From an uncultured Hippea sp. (lineage in GTDB: Bacteria > Campylobacterota_A > Desulfurellia > JAADFJ01): a stretch of 54,849 nucleotides of DNA. The notes under the pieces were generated by a model. It ran no database searches. It had not been told where the DNA came from and saw only the letters and a program-made list of their open reading frames with translations. The first letter of the stretch is position 1, and every line of letters begins with the position of its first letter. Positions 8,965-18,316 of this stretch are shown piece by piece. The stretch spans positions 1-54,849 of the forward strand of contig CAJVZA010000003.1 in the NCBI GenBank assembly GCA_913009315.1, read 5' to 3'. Both the position numbers and the translations under genes were made by a program.

Positions 8965-10713
8965 TTATGATACTTTGTACATAAGAAGGTCGCCTTTTGT
9001 TATTATGCCTAACAGTCTTTTGGGATTATCTTCATCTACAACAGGGAGATGTGAAATTCCGTTTTCCCGCATCTTCCCGAGTGCCTGATCAAGAGTTTCA
9101 TAGGGGTATGTCAAGATCAGATTTTTGCTGCAGGCGTCAAATGCGGATAATGCCATATCGCTGTTTTTTTCTCTGTGCTGCAATACGTCTCTGCCGCTTA
9201 TTATGCCCACCAGTTCATTTTTATCGTTCATAACGGGGAATCCTTCATGGCCTGTTTTCATGATCTTGTTGCTTATATCTTGAATTGATTCATACATATT
9301 TGCAGTTATCACATCTCTTATCATCACGTTTTCGACCGTTTCATTCTTCAGAACGTTTATTTCAAGGCCATGAGGTATAAAGACTCCCCGTCTGGCAAGT
9401 TTTTCCGTATAGATCGTATTTTTAGCAAAGATACGGCTTGTGATGTCGGCTAAAACGCATGCGAATATTAGCGGGATTATGATACTGTAGTCACGAGTCA
9501 TTTCAAAAACCATTATAATTGATGTCAATGTTGCGCGACTTGTTCCTGCAAATACAGCAGCCATACCTACCAGTCCATACGCAGGATAAGGGGCGCTCAT
9601 GTGAGGAAATAACAAATTGATAATAATACCAAAAAATGCTCCAAATACTCCTCCGATAAATAGCGAAGGCGCAAATACGCCGCCCGATCCTCCTGAGCCG
9701 AGTGTTAATGACAATGCAAACATTTTAGCGATTAAAAGTGCAAACAGGGTAAGCATAAGGTAAACAGTCGGGCTGCCATAATTAGGACTGAGTATGTTGC
9801 CTATAGTTTTATATCCTACACCAAGTATCTGAGGAAATTGGAGTGCTATAATCCCAAGTAACATGCCTCCGATAGCAGGTTTGAAAACGGGATGGACTTT
9901 TATCTTATCAAACAGATCTTCTATGCGGTAAAGCAGTTTAAATTCCAAAATTCCGATAAATCCTGCAGCAATACCCATTATAAGGTAAAATAGGAGTTCG
10001 TATACCGATTTAAAGTGATATGCCGGAATAATAAATATGGGGTCGCTTCCTAAAAATAATCTTGATATAATAGTTGCGAAAACAGATGATGTAGCCAGAG
10101 GAACAAACGATTCTGTTCTAAATTCGAGTAGAATTAACTCAATGGAAAAAATTATGCCTGCCAGCGGAGCATTAAATGTTGCAGCTATACCTGCAGTTGC
10201 TCCACAGCCTACTAATATCTTGCGGTCAGTAATAGAAAGTTTTAAAAATTGGCTTACAGCTGATCCAAACGCGCTTCCTATTTGAACTATGGGTCCTTCC
10301 CTTCCTGCCGACCCTCCTGTTCCAAGGCATATTCCGGAGGCCAGTGTTTTGGCAATTACAACTCGCGGACGAATTATGCCCTGTTTTTTATACATAGCTT
10401 CCATTACTTCAGGTACACCATGTCCTTTTGCTTCAGTGGCGTAGTAATAGGTAATGAATCCTACAATAAGACCTCCCATTGCAGGCGGTATGATTACTAA
10501 ATATCCTAAGCCATTGCTTACAGGCGAGACAAAATAAATTGATAATTTGTGCCAAAATGATAGGTTATTTATGCTGTAATACAACCACCTGAATAAAACT
10601 GCACCAAATCCGCCGACAATACCGACCGAAACTGCCATAAGATTTAATCTTAGATTAATATAAAGACTTTTTTTCGGAAACCCCTTGCCAATAGATGCTA
10701 TACTATATTTCAT
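8965..10713 (-). CDS. CLC-family chloride channel/antiporter with C-terminal CBS pair
   Basis: This 582-residue membrane protein has the CLC core (about residues 20-430). It includes GTGGSAGREGPIVQIGS around 130-146 and GSGGSGGVFAPSLFIGGVFG around 340. Two CBS domains follow (about 460-580, ending in LLGIITKGDLLMYK), which usually sense adenine nucleotides. The GHGVPEV selectivity-region segment fits the CBS-type bacterial CLCs. I see no feature pointing to the fluoride-exporting CLC-F subgroup. It starts behind an AAAGGGG ribosome site and stands alone, about 150 bases upstream of hrcA on the same strand. Confidence 0.93.
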   Translation of the reverse strand: MKYSIASIGKGFPKKSLYINLRLNLMAVSVGIVGGFGAVLFRWLYYSINNLSFWHKLSIYFVSPVSNGLGYLVIIPPAMGGLIVGFITYYYATEAKGHGVPEVMEAMYKKQGIIRPRVVIAKTLASGICLGTGGSAGREGPIVQIGSAFGSAVSQFLKLSITDRKILVGCGATAGIAATFNAPLAGIIFSIELILLEFRTESFVPLATSSVFATIISRLFLGSDPIFIIPAYHFKSVYELLFYLIMGIAAGFIGILEFKLLYRIEDLFDKIKVHPVFKPAIGGMLLGIIALQFPQILGVGYKTIGNILSPNYGSPTVYLMLTLFALLIAKMFALSLTLGSGGSGGVFAPSLFIGGVFGAFFGIIINLLFPHMSAPYPAYGLVGMAAVFAGTSRATLTSIIMVFEMTRDYSIIIPLIFACVLADITSRIFAKNTIYTEKLARRGVFIPHGLEINVLKNETVENVMIRDVITANMYESIQDISNKIMKTGHEGFPVMNDKNELVGIISGRDVLQHREKNSDMALSAFDACSKNLILTYPYETLDQALGKMRENGISHLPVVDEDNPKRLLGIITKGDLLMYKVS

Positions 10714-10777
10714 AAAACCCCTTTAGTTTTTACACAGCCCAACCTTTTTCTGTGTAGGATCGCTTTAAAACGCCTGT

Positions 10778-10805
10778 ATTATACTTTACTTAAACCAAAA
10801 AACAA
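10778..10805 (-). promoter_or_regulatory. Candidate promoter of the CLC gene
   Basis: On the minus strand a perfect TATAAT (10783-10778) has a poor -35 (TTGTTT, 10805-10800) with a 16-base spacer. It lies 65 bases upstream of the start codon. A 6-bp hairpin (ACACAG/CTGTGT) lies between it and the gene. Confidence 0.45.
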
Positions 10806-10889
10806 CAGGTATCAGGACCGTTTTATCTTAATGCAGTCGGCCACTTGAAAATTTTTTTTTATATGGTAAAAGATATAAAAAATCACACA

Positions 10890-10929
10890 TAAAGTTTTGT
10901 GAGTGAGCGGTGAAACTATTAAAACTTTA
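10890..10929 (+). promoter_or_regulatory. rpsB leader inverted repeat
   Basis: TAAAGTTTT (10890-10898) and AAAACTTTA (10921-10929) are a perfect 9-bp inverted repeat with a 22-base loop in the untranslated leader of rpsB. The right arm covers an upstream in-frame ATG at 10929. It could be part of the S2-responsive autoregulatory leader known for rpsB mRNAs, but I cannot match it to a defined family by eye. Confidence 0.5.
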
Positions 10930-10955
10930 TGGAGGAACAACTCACAGGAGGAGAA

Positions 10956-11723
10956 ATGGAGCAGCAGATTACCGTTAAAATGAAAGAATTATTAGAGTCA
11001 GGTGTGCATTTCGGACATCAAACGAGACGATGGAATCCCAAAATGAGTCCGTATATATTTGGCGACAGGAAAGGGATTCATATAATTGATCTCCAGAAAA
11101 CCTTAAAGCTTTTTAATAAAGCTGCTGAATTTGTGTATAATTTATCTTCTCAGAATAAGAAGATTTTGATGGTCTGCACAAAAAAACAGGGTCAGGAAAT
11201 AGTTGGATCAGAAGCACAAAGATCAGGCATGCCTTATATAATTCAGAAGTGGCCTCCCGGTCTCTTTACAAACAGAAATACATTTAAAAAAAGTATTGCA
11301 ACTCTGAAACAACTTGAGACTTTCGACAAGACCGGAGAGTTCGATAAACTGCCTAAAAAAGAAGCAAAGAAGATGCGCAAGAGAATCGGCAGACTTGAAA
11401 GATATCTTGGAGGTGTCAAGGAGTTTGACGGGCTGCCTGATGCACTTTTTGTTGTAGATATCGTGCGTGAATATCTTGCGGTAAAGGAGGCTAAATCGCT
11501 TTCGATACCGATTATAGCGATCGTGGACACAAATTGTGATCCTGATCCTATAGACTATGTTATTCCCGGAAATGACGACGCTATAAAATCTATAAAATTG
11601 TTTACCGGAAAGATTGCCGACATTATAGTCGCCGGACAGGGAAGGTTTCAGAAAGATCAGGTTGACGAATCATCGGACAACTCGGATAACAATAATGCTG
11701 AAGAGAAAGAGGAGACTGAATAA
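10956..11723 (+). CDS. rpsB: Small ribosomal subunit protein S2
   Basis: S2 of 255 residues, with [23 protein letters not shown] at the N-terminus, [11 protein letters not shown], a [17 protein letters not shown] segment and [26 protein letters not shown] place the start at ATG 10956, because a strong AGGAGGAG (10946-10953) lies just upstream and the family begins here. The in-frame ATG at 10929 lies in a leader hairpin. It is the first gene of a long operon continuing with tsf, pyrH and frr. The C-terminal tail is acidic ([19 protein letters not shown]). Confidence 0.96.
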   Translation: MEQQITVKMKELLESGVHFGHQTRRWNPKMSPYIFGDRKGIHIIDLQKTLKLFNKAAEFVYNLSSQNKKILMVCTKKQGQEIVGSEAQRSGMPYIIQKWPPGLFTNRNTFKKSIATLKQLETFDKTGEFDKLPKKEAKKMRKRIGRLERYLGGVKEFDGLPDALFVVDIVREYLAVKEAKSLSIPIIAIVDTNCDPDPIDYVIPGNDDAIKSIKLFTGKIADIIVAGQGRFQKDQVDESSDNSDNNNAEEKEETE

Positions 11724-12335
11724 ATGGGTACGATAAATGCCAGAGATGTGATGAATTTAAGAAAAGCTACAGGTGCCGGTATGATGGCATGCAAAAAAGT
11801 ACTGGTTGAAGCGGATGGAGATTTTGATAAAGCGATAGACCTGCTCAGAAAAAAAGGCATTGCGTCGGCGGCGAAAAAGGCGGGAAGAGAAACCGAAAAC
11901 GGAAAAATCGGTTCGTATATACATATGGGCGGCAAGATAGGTGTTTTGGTCGAGCTTGCATGCGAGACCGATTTTGTTGCCGATACGGATGATTTTGCGC
12001 AGCTCCTTAAGGACGTAGCAATGCATATCGCTGCTGCAAATCCAGCCTATCTCGACAGGGACTCCGTTCCAAAAGATGTTCTTGAAAAAGAGATGGAACT
12101 ACAAAAGGAAACGCTGATTTCAGAGGGAAAGCCCGCAGCAATTATTGATAAGATTGTAGAAGGTAAATTGAATAAGTTCTATGAAAGAAACTGTCTTATA
12201 GAGCAGCCGTTCATAAAGGATGACAAGGAGAGCGTTGGCGACTTGATTAAACACGCCGTTGGAAAACTTGGTGAAAATATCAAGATTATCAAATTCGCAC
12301 GTTTTGAGATAAATGCCCAGAGCTGTTCGGTATAA
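11724..12335 (+). CDS. tsf: Translation elongation factor Ts (short form)
   Basis: EF-Ts exchanges GDP for GTP on EF-Tu. The UBA-like N-terminus VMNLRKATGAGMMACKKVLVEADGDFDKAIDLLRKKG is followed by the signature ELACETDFVADTDDF (about residues 74-88). At 203 residues it has one core repeat, like the short EF-Ts of Thermus and similar bacteria, rather than the roughly 280 residues of E. coli. The start ATG is at 11724, immediately after the rpsB stop TAA (11721-11723). Confidence 0.96.
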   Translation: MGTINARDVMNLRKATGAGMMACKKVLVEADGDFDKAIDLLRKKGIASAAKKAGRETENGKIGSYIHMGGKIGVLVELACETDFVADTDDFAQLLKDVAMHIAAANPAYLDRDSVPKDVLEKEMELQKETLISEGKPAAIIDKIVEGKLNKFYERNCLIEQPFIKDDKESVGDLIKHAVGKLGENIKIIKFARFEINAQSCSV

Positions 12336-13029
12336 ACGCATACTGCTTAAACTAAGCGGAGAAGCGTTAAAGGGGGATTCGGATTTCGGTATCGATCCTA
12401 AGATTTTATCCGATCTTGCATCTCAGATAGTCCGCATAGTTGAGTTAAAAGTTTCCGTTGCGATTGTTGTAGGAGGCGGAAATATCTTTCGGGGCATCAA
12501 AGGAGTATCTATTGGTATGGACATGGTGACATCCGATTATATGGGAATGCTTGCTACCGTTATAAACGGGCTGGCGCTTGCCGATGCAATAGAGAAGAAA
12601 GGTGTTGATACGCGCGTAATGAGTGCTATCGAGATGCGTCAGATTGCCGAACCTTATATAAGAAGACGCGCCATAAGGCATCTGGAGAAAGGACGCATAG
12701 TGATTTTTGTAGCCGGAACGGGAAGTCCCTATTTTACGACCGATACTGCGGCCGGTTTGAGAGCAGCTGAGATTGGAGCCGATGCGGTATTTAAGGCTAC
12801 AAAAGTGGGCGGCGTGTATGATAAAGATCCTAAGACCAACAGTGATGCCAAGCGGTTTTCTACAATAAGCTACATTGATCTCATTCAGAAACAGCTTCAT
12901 GTTATGGATTATACCGCTGTTTCTCTTTGTATGGAAAGAAAGGTGCCGATTGTAGTTTTGGATATTACGAGATCGGAAAGTCTGTTTAATGTTGTATCCG
13001 GAAAGGAAGAAGGAACCGTTGTGAAATAA
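12313..13029 (+). CDS. pyrH: UMP kinase (uridylate kinase)
   Basis: This 238-residue amino-acid-kinase-fold enzyme phosphorylates UMP to UDP. RILLKLSGEALKGD near residues 9-22 and VVGGGNIFRG near 52 are characteristic, along with AGTGSPYFTTDTAA near 136. DAVFKATKVGGVYDKDP is the nucleotide-binding segment. The gene starts 23 bases inside the end of tsf with no clear ribosome site, which implies coupling to tsf translation. No other in-frame start fits the family. Confidence 0.97.
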   Translation: MPRAVRYKRILLKLSGEALKGDSDFGIDPKILSDLASQIVRIVELKVSVAIVVGGGNIFRGIKGVSIGMDMVTSDYMGMLATVINGLALADAIEKKGVDTRVMSAIEMRQIAEPYIRRRAIRHLEKGRIVIFVAGTGSPYFTTDTAAGLRAAEIGADAVFKATKVGGVYDKDPKTNSDAKRFSTISYIDLIQKQLHVMDYTAVSLCMERKVPIVVLDITRSESLFNVVSGKEEGTVVK

Positions 13030-13041
13030 AGGAGGCTGTTT

Positions 13042-13587
13042 ATGATAGAAGATACTTCAAAAAGAATGGAAAATGTTGTGAATTGGCTAAACGGTCAACT
13101 TGGCGGTTTGAGAACGGGAACGGCAAGCGGTTCTATGGTTGAAAACATAAAGGTTGCAGCTTACGGCAATAAAATGACGATTAAATCGATTGCCAGCATA
13201 TCTGTGCCGGATAGATCAACAATCTTGATAGAGCCATGGGATCATTCCTTGACAAAAGTGATCGAAAAAGCCATAGGAAGCTCAACTCTTGGTATTATGC
13301 CGGTGGTCGACGGCAACCTCCTGAAGATCAGGATCCCGGAATTGACAGGCTGCAGGAGAGATGAACTTGCCAAGGTTGCCAGGGAGCTGGCAGAAAAGGC
13401 AAAGGTTAGAATTCGTCAAATCAGACGTGAGATAAACGCCGGAATCAAAAAAGATCAGGACGAAAGCTTAATAACAGAGGACGAGAGCGAAAAAAATCTT
13501 GATGCCGTACAAAAAACAACAGATCTGTATATAAAGAAAATTGATACTCTGCTTGCCTGGAAAGAGAAGGAAATCAAAACGATATAG
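13042..13587 (+). CDS. frr: Ribosome recycling factor
   Basis: This 181-residue tRNA-mimic protein splits post-termination ribosomes with EF-G. Family segments include LGGLRTGTASGSMVENIKV, IEPWDHSLTKVIEKAI and the C-terminal RIRQIRREINAGIKKDQ. A good AAAGGAGG ribosome site precedes ATG 13042. Its stop TAG shares a base with the uppS GTG start. Confidence 0.97.
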   Translation: MIEDTSKRMENVVNWLNGQLGGLRTGTASGSMVENIKVAAYGNKMTIKSIASISVPDRSTILIEPWDHSLTKVIEKAIGSSTLGIMPVVDGNLLKIRIPELTGCRRDELAKVARELAEKAKVRIRQIRREINAGIKKDQDESLITEDESEKNLDAVQKTTDLYIKKIDTLLAWKEKEIKTI

Positions 13588-14270
13588 TGAATCATGCAGA
13601 TAATTTTCCGAACCATGTTGCCATTATTATGGACGGAAACGGGAGATGGGCAAAAAAGAGAAACAGACAAAGAACCGATGGTCATGCCAAAGGGGCGGCT
13701 GTTGCTATCGATATTGTTTTGTGTGCAAAAAAGGTAAACATAAAATATTTAACTCTATTTGCCTTTAGTGCCGAAAATTGGAATAGACCCAAACGAGAAA
13801 TAGCTCTTATTCTCTCTCTTGTTGAAAATCATCTGAAAAACAAAGCGACAGAACTCAAAGAAAACGGTATCCGTTTCAAAACAATCGGTAATCTCGGCGA
13901 TCTGCCGAAGTCTACCGTAGATCTCATAGATACGGTCAGTGATATGACTAGCGGATGCACAAATATGGTTTTTACGCTTGCTATTTCTTATGGCGGAAGG
14001 CAGGAGATACGAGCAGCGGCTGAAAAATATAAAAATTCCGGGAACCCTATAGGATTTGATAGTTATATTCAAAGCGCATTTCTTCCCGACCCCGATCTTT
14101 TAATCAGGACAGGCGGCGAAAAACGTATAAGTAATTTTATGCTTTACGGTCTTGCATATACCGAGCTCTATTTTTTAGACAAATATTGGCCTGATTTTTC
14201 CTGTGAAGATCTTAAGGCCGCAATAAAAGAGTATAAACTCAGAAAACGAAGGTTTGGCGATCTGATATGA
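13587..14270 (+). CDS. uppS: Isoprenyl transferase (undecaprenyl diphosphate synthase type)
   Basis: This 227-residue cis-prenyltransferase makes the undecaprenyl carrier for wall and O-antigen synthesis from FPP and IPP. IIMDGNGRWAKKR (residues 13-25) carries the catalytic aspartate 16. LTLFAFSAENWNRP and the C-terminal DPDLLIRTGGEKRISNFMLY are family hallmarks. The start is GTG at 13587, overlapping the frr stop by one base. A nearby ATG is out of frame. The stop overlaps cdsA by 4 bases. Confidence 0.96.
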   Translation: MNHADNFPNHVAIIMDGNGRWAKKRNRQRTDGHAKGAAVAIDIVLCAKKVNIKYLTLFAFSAENWNRPKREIALILSLVENHLKNKATELKENGIRFKTIGNLGDLPKSTVDLIDTVSDMTSGCTNMVFTLAISYGGRQEIRAAAEKYKNSGNPIGFDSYIQSAFLPDPDLLIRTGGEKRISNFMLYGLAYTELYFLDKYWPDFSCEDLKAAIKEYKLRKRRFGDLI

Positions 14271-15049
14271 AAAAACGTATCATCACTGCGCTGCTAATCG
14301 TTCCTCCTGTTCTGATAACTGTTGCATATGCTCCTATATTGGTAATTAAGATTGTTTCATTTATCGCCGGTTTGATAGCCATAGATGAGTTCCATGGTTT
14401 AATTAAAAAAACCGACAAAATTTATTGGATCTATTCACTTTTTGCCTTTTCTATGGTATTCTGGCTTGCTGCCGAGAGGGCAGACCTTTTCGGACCTGCA
14501 ATCCTTATGACATTCATCATGCTTCTTTTGATTCCTCTGCTTACAAAAAACGACATCAACTATGACTTTACACATGTTGCGGGAAGCTGGCTTGCAATAA
14601 CATATGTCAGTCTATATAGCTTTTTTTATATTATGATACGCTTACCAAAGGGCAGAGGAATGCTCATTACCATTTTTTTTATGGTATGGATAACCGACAG
14701 TACGGCAATGCTGTTCGGCAAATTTTTTGGAAAAAGAAAATTGTCTCCGGTTATAAGTCCTCATAAAACAGTTGAGGGGTTTGCTGCAGGAGCAGTTGCT
14801 TCCATTGTCACATCGCTAAGCATCGGACAGTTTTTTAATCTGTTCAGTACTACCGATGCCGTTGCCATTGGTTTGATAGTTGGTATAGCAGGTCAGGCCG
14901 GTGATCTTATTGAATCGACATTCAAACGATACGCCGGCAAAAAGGATTCCGGAAAGCTGTTCCCCGGACATGGCGGAGTGCTGGACAGGCTTGACAGTCT
15001 GGCGATTTCGGTTGCTCTAAGTTATCTTTACATTACACTGGTTTCATAA
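14267..15049 (+). CDS. cdsA: Phosphatidate cytidylyltransferase
   Basis: This 260-residue integral membrane enzyme makes CDP-diacylglycerol from phosphatidate and CTP, feeding all phospholipid synthesis. It has multiple hydrophobic segments, and the C-terminal signature ESTFKRYAGKKDSGKLFPGH followed by GGVLDRLDSL, with the metal-binding aspartates. It overlaps uppS by ATGA and meets dxr by TAATG. Confidence 0.95.
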   Translation: MKKRIITALLIVPPVLITVAYAPILVIKIVSFIAGLIAIDEFHGLIKKTDKIYWIYSLFAFSMVFWLAAERADLFGPAILMTFIMLLLIPLLTKNDINYDFTHVAGSWLAITYVSLYSFFYIMIRLPKGRGMLITIFFMVWITDSTAMLFGKFFGKRKLSPVISPHKTVEGFAAGAVASIVTSLSIGQFFNLFSTTDAVAIGLIVGIAGQAGDLIESTFKRYAGKKDSGKLFPGHGGVLDRLDSLAISVALSYLYITLVS

Positions 15050-16191
15050 TGAAGGGAATCGGAATACTCGGTTCGACAGGTTCGGTCGGTATTCAAACAT
15101 TAAGCGTTATCAGCAAATTTCCCAAACTTTTTAAGGTTGAGATGCTTACCTCTTTTCATTTTTCCGACGAACTTATAAAACAGATAAAACGGTTTAAGCC
15201 GTCGTATGTCTATACTAAGGAAAAGAGCGGTTTCAGCCTCGAAGGCGAGGAATATACCAGCAGCATCGATGATCTGTTCAATTTTTTTGATTCTGATAGA
15301 ATAGATCTTATAGTTTCGGCGATATCAGGGATATGCGGAATTGTTCCGACATATGAGGCCGTTTTGACTGGAAAAGAGGTTGCAATTGCCAATAAGGAGA
15401 GCTGGGTTTCAGCCGGGCCGTTTCTCAAAAATGCAATAAACAGAAGCGGAGCGAAAGTGATTCCGGTTGATTCGGAACACAGTGCCGTTTTTCAGGCGAT
15501 CGGAAAGGACAAAAGATCAGTCAAAAAAATTATTTTGACTGCATCGGGAGGTCCGTTTCATGATGTTGAATCTTCCGGACTGAAAGATATAGGGATAGCT
15601 GAGGTTATGAAACATCCGGTTTGGAGTATGGGTCCTAAAATTTCTGTTGATTCTGCGACGTTCTTTAACAAAGGTTTTGAGATAATTGAGGCGGCTGAGC
15701 TTTTTGATCTTGATTTTGAAGATATCGATGTTTTTGTTCATAAACAGGGAATAGTTCATTCTTTGGTCGGGTTTAGTGACGGAAGCCTTATTGCTCAGCT
15801 GGGACAGCCTGATATGAGAATACCGATTGGATATGCTCTTAATTATCCGGAAAGACTGCCTTCTCTGCCTGACGATGTGGGAGAAGTCGAATTCGATCAG
15901 ATGAGCAATATAAAGTTTGACAAGCCGAATGAAAGGGAAAAAAGAACACTTGCTGTAGTGAAGGAGGCATGGATACGGGGGATCGGCTCGAGAATTGTTC
16001 TGAATGCCGCAGATGAGGCGGCTGTTAATGCATTTTTGTCCGGCAGAATCCGATTTTGCGATATAGTTGATTTTGTGGAAAATAAGGTTATTAATATTAG
16101 CCTTGGAGAAGTTTTTGGCATGAAAGATGTAATAGAATTGTCGGAGACTCTGTTGAGAGAATTTGATAAGGAGTTAAATAAAAAGATATGA
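15049..16191 (+). CDS. dxr: 1-deoxy-D-xylulose 5-phosphate reductoisomerase
   Basis: This 380-residue enzyme is the second step of the MEP isoprenoid pathway (NADPH-dependent DXP to MEP). The Rossmann loop ILGSTGSVGIQTL lies at residues 6-18. ANKESWVSAG and PVDSEHSAVFQ carry the metal- and substrate-binding residues. The HPVWSMGPKISVDSATFFNK segment and VHKQGIVHSLV are typical of Dxr. It overlaps cdsA by one base and rseP by four. Confidence 0.97.
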   Translation: MKGIGILGSTGSVGIQTLSVISKFPKLFKVEMLTSFHFSDELIKQIKRFKPSYVYTKEKSGFSLEGEEYTSSIDDLFNFFDSDRIDLIVSAISGICGIVPTYEAVLTGKEVAIANKESWVSAGPFLKNAINRSGAKVIPVDSEHSAVFQAIGKDKRSVKKIILTASGGPFHDVESSGLKDIGIAEVMKHPVWSMGPKISVDSATFFNKGFEIIEAAELFDLDFEDIDVFVHKQGIVHSLVGFSDGSLIAQLGQPDMRIPIGYALNYPERLPSLPDDVGEVEFDQMSNIKFDKPNEREKRTLAVVKEAWIRGIGSRIVLNAADEAAVNAFLSGRIRFCDIVDFVENKVINISLGEVFGMKDVIELSETLLREFDKELNKKI

Positions 16192-17282
16192 TTATTTGGG
16201 GTATAATAGCTATAGCGATTTTGATTGTTGTGCATGAGGCAGGTCATTTTGCTGCGGCAAAAGCTCTCGGTGTCGGCGTTGAGGCGTTTTCAGTCGGGTT
16301 TGGGCCGATACTTCTGCGAAAGAAGATCGGAGAAACCGAATACAGAATTTCGTTGATTCCGCTGGGGGGATATGTAAAACTTGTAGGCGAAAATGATGAA
16401 ACCGAAACCGGAACCGAAACTGATCAAAAGATCAATTCATTCTCTGAGAAGCCGGTCTGGAAAAGAGCTGCGATTGTTTCAGCCGGGCCGATCACGAATC
16501 TTTTGATTGCAGTTGTCTTTTTTATAATGAGTTCGTGGATTGGCGTCACAACGCTTTCTTCTCAGATCGGCAAAGTTCTGAAAGGTTCTCCGGCGTATGT
16601 TGCCGGCATAAAAAAGGGAGACAGCATCGTCAGTATCAACGGCAGCAGCGTGAAAACTTTTAGAAAAATGGCTTCAATTATGAAAAAAAGCCCCGGAAAA
16701 CGTTTGAGGGTCGTTGTAAACAGAGACAGGGGCAGCAAGACTATCTTTGTAGTTCCTGAACTCAAACAGATGAAAAATATATTTGGTGAGAAAGTAGCGG
16801 CAGGTTTTATCGGCGTTATGCCCTCAGGAGAGAAGACTCTGCTGCGTTATTCATTCTTTTCCGGTATAAAAAACGGTGTTTATCAATCCTATAGAATAAC
16901 ATATCTGACCGCAGAATCATTTGTTAAACTTGTCAGCGGCAAGATGTCTGCCAAACAGCTCGGCGGTCCGATAATGATAATTAAGCTTGCCGGCGAAGAA
17001 GCGAATGCCGGCTTGGGAGTATTTCTTTTTTTCCTTGCAATCATCGGAATCAATCTCGGCATTCTTAATTTACTTCCGATTCCCATTCTGGACGGAGGGC
17101 ATCTTTTTTTCTTTGCGATTGAGGCGGTGCGAGGTAAAAAATTATCGGACAAGGTGGTAAGTATCTCTCAGCAGGTAGGCATGTCTCTTCTCATTCTGCT
17201 AATGGTTTTTGCAACCTATAACGATCTTGCACGTTTTTTTCCGCATATCAGTTCGACGGTGAGTTCACTATTTCATAAATGA
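16188..17282 (+). CDS. rseP: RseP-type site-2 intramembrane metalloprotease
   Basis: This 364-residue RIP metalloprotease of the inner membrane cleaves anti-sigma factors and leftover signal peptides. The zinc motif HEAGH lies at residues 16-20 in the first membrane helix. One PDZ domain follows (about 120-200, with GSPAYVAGIKKGDSIVSING). The C-terminal NLLPIPILDGGHL supplies the third zinc ligand. It overlaps dxr and ispG by ATGA at both ends. A single PDZ is fewer than the two of E. coli RseP and is common elsewhere. Confidence 0.95.
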   Translation: MIIWGIIAIAILIVVHEAGHFAAAKALGVGVEAFSVGFGPILLRKKIGETEYRISLIPLGGYVKLVGENDETETGTETDQKINSFSEKPVWKRAAIVSAGPITNLLIAVVFFIMSSWIGVTTLSSQIGKVLKGSPAYVAGIKKGDSIVSINGSSVKTFRKMASIMKKSPGKRLRVVVNRDRGSKTIFVVPELKQMKNIFGEKVAAGFIGVMPSGEKTLLRYSFFSGIKNGVYQSYRITYLTAESFVKLVSGKMSAKQLGGPIMIIKLAGEEANAGLGVFLFFLAIIGINLGILNLLPIPILDGGHLFFFAIEAVRGKKLSDKVVSISQQVGMSLLILLMVFATYNDLARFFPHISSTVSSLFHK

Positions 17283-18316
17283 GGAAGAAAAAGAGAACAG
17301 TTTTTATAGGAAAGGTTCCGGTTGGAGGAAATAATCCTGTTGTTGTTCAATCTATGACAAAAAATCCTCCGTCTAAATTGAACGAGGTCGCAGATGAGAT
17401 AAATCAGCTTGCTTCTGTCGGGTGTGAGCTGATAAGGGTTGCGGTTCCTACTGAAAAAGATGCGTATTTTCTTTCAGACTTAAAAAAAAAGTCGATATTG
17501 CCTGTTGTCGCCGATATTCATTTTGACGGCAGGATTGCGGTTAAAGCGATTGAAAACGGTGCTGATGAGATAAGAATCAATCCGGGAAATTTTCCTCAAA
17601 GGCAGCTTACCGATATAATAAGAGCTGCAAAAAAAAGAAAGATACCCATAAGAATCGGTGTCAACAGCGGATCTCTTGAAAAATCGCTTGTTTTATCGGC
17701 GTCTTCTCTCGCCGATTCTGCGTTGAGGTGGGTAAAGCGATTTGAGGATCTTGGATTTAGCGATTTAAAGATTTCCGCAAAATCATCCGATGCCGCTATG
17801 ACGGTGAAAACATATCGGATATTGGATGAGAAATCCGATTATCCGCTTCATCTCGGTGTTACCGAAGCCGGTACCGTTGCTACCGGAGCGGCACGTTCAG
17901 CCATTGCACTTGGAAGATTATTGAGCGACGGAATCGGCGATACAATAAGAGTGTCGTTAACCGGCGACAGGGTCGATGAGATTGCCGTTTGTTATGAAAT
18001 TCTAAGATCTACCGGTGTTAGAAATGTTGGAGCCAGGCTTGTATCCTGCCCGACATGCGGGCGAATTCAGATTGATTTGACAAGACTTGCCCAAGAGGTT
18101 CAAAAAATAATAGAGCGGATAAGAATGCCTATAACGGTAAGTGTTATGGGATGTGCGGTTAATGCAATTGGTGAGGCAAAGGATGCCGATATTGCGATAG
18201 CAGGCGGAGCAGGGTATGGATTGATTATAAAAAAAGGAAAGATTGTAAAAAATGTCAGGGAAGCGGACCTTCTCAGCGAGTTTAAAGAGGAGCTTATAAA
18301 AATGGAGCTGCTATGA
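17279..18316 (+). CDS. ispG: 4-hydroxy-3-methylbut-2-en-1-yl diphosphate synthase (IspG/GcpE)
   Basis: This 345-residue [4Fe-4S] enzyme is the penultimate step of the MEP pathway. The N-terminal TIM barrel has NPPSKLNEVADEINQL and ADIHFDGRIAVKAIENGADEIRINPGN. The C-terminal domain has cluster cysteines in SCPTCGR (C257, C260) and MGCAVNAIGEA (C292, with the fourth ligand E299). The usual NGPGE is here NAIGE. The spacing from cysteine to glutamate (7) is kept, so cluster binding should survive. It overlaps its neighbours by 4 bases each. Confidence 0.95.
   Translation: MRKKKRTVFIGKVPVGGNNPVVVQSMTKNPPSKLNEVADEINQLASVGCELIRVAVPTEKDAYFLSDLKKKSILPVVADIHFDGRIAVKAIENGADEIRINPGNFPQRQLTDIIRAAKKRKIPIRIGVNSGSLEKSLVLSASSLADSALRWVKRFEDLGFSDLKISAKSSDAAMTVKTYRILDEKSDYPLHLGVTEAGTVATGAARSAIALGRLLSDGIGDTIRVSLTGDRVDEIAVCYEILRSTGVRNVGARLVSCPTCGRIQIDLTRLAQEVQKIIERIRMPITVSVMGCAVNAIGEAKDADIAIAGGAGYGLIIKKGKIVKNVREADLLSEFKEELIKMELL

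Noticed and set aside
8965..10713. CLC transporter as a fluoride exporter linked to the fluoride riboswitch
   Set aside because: The selectivity-region sequence and CBS domains fit ordinary chloride-type CLC proteins, there is no riboswitch in its leader, and it lies 40 kb away.
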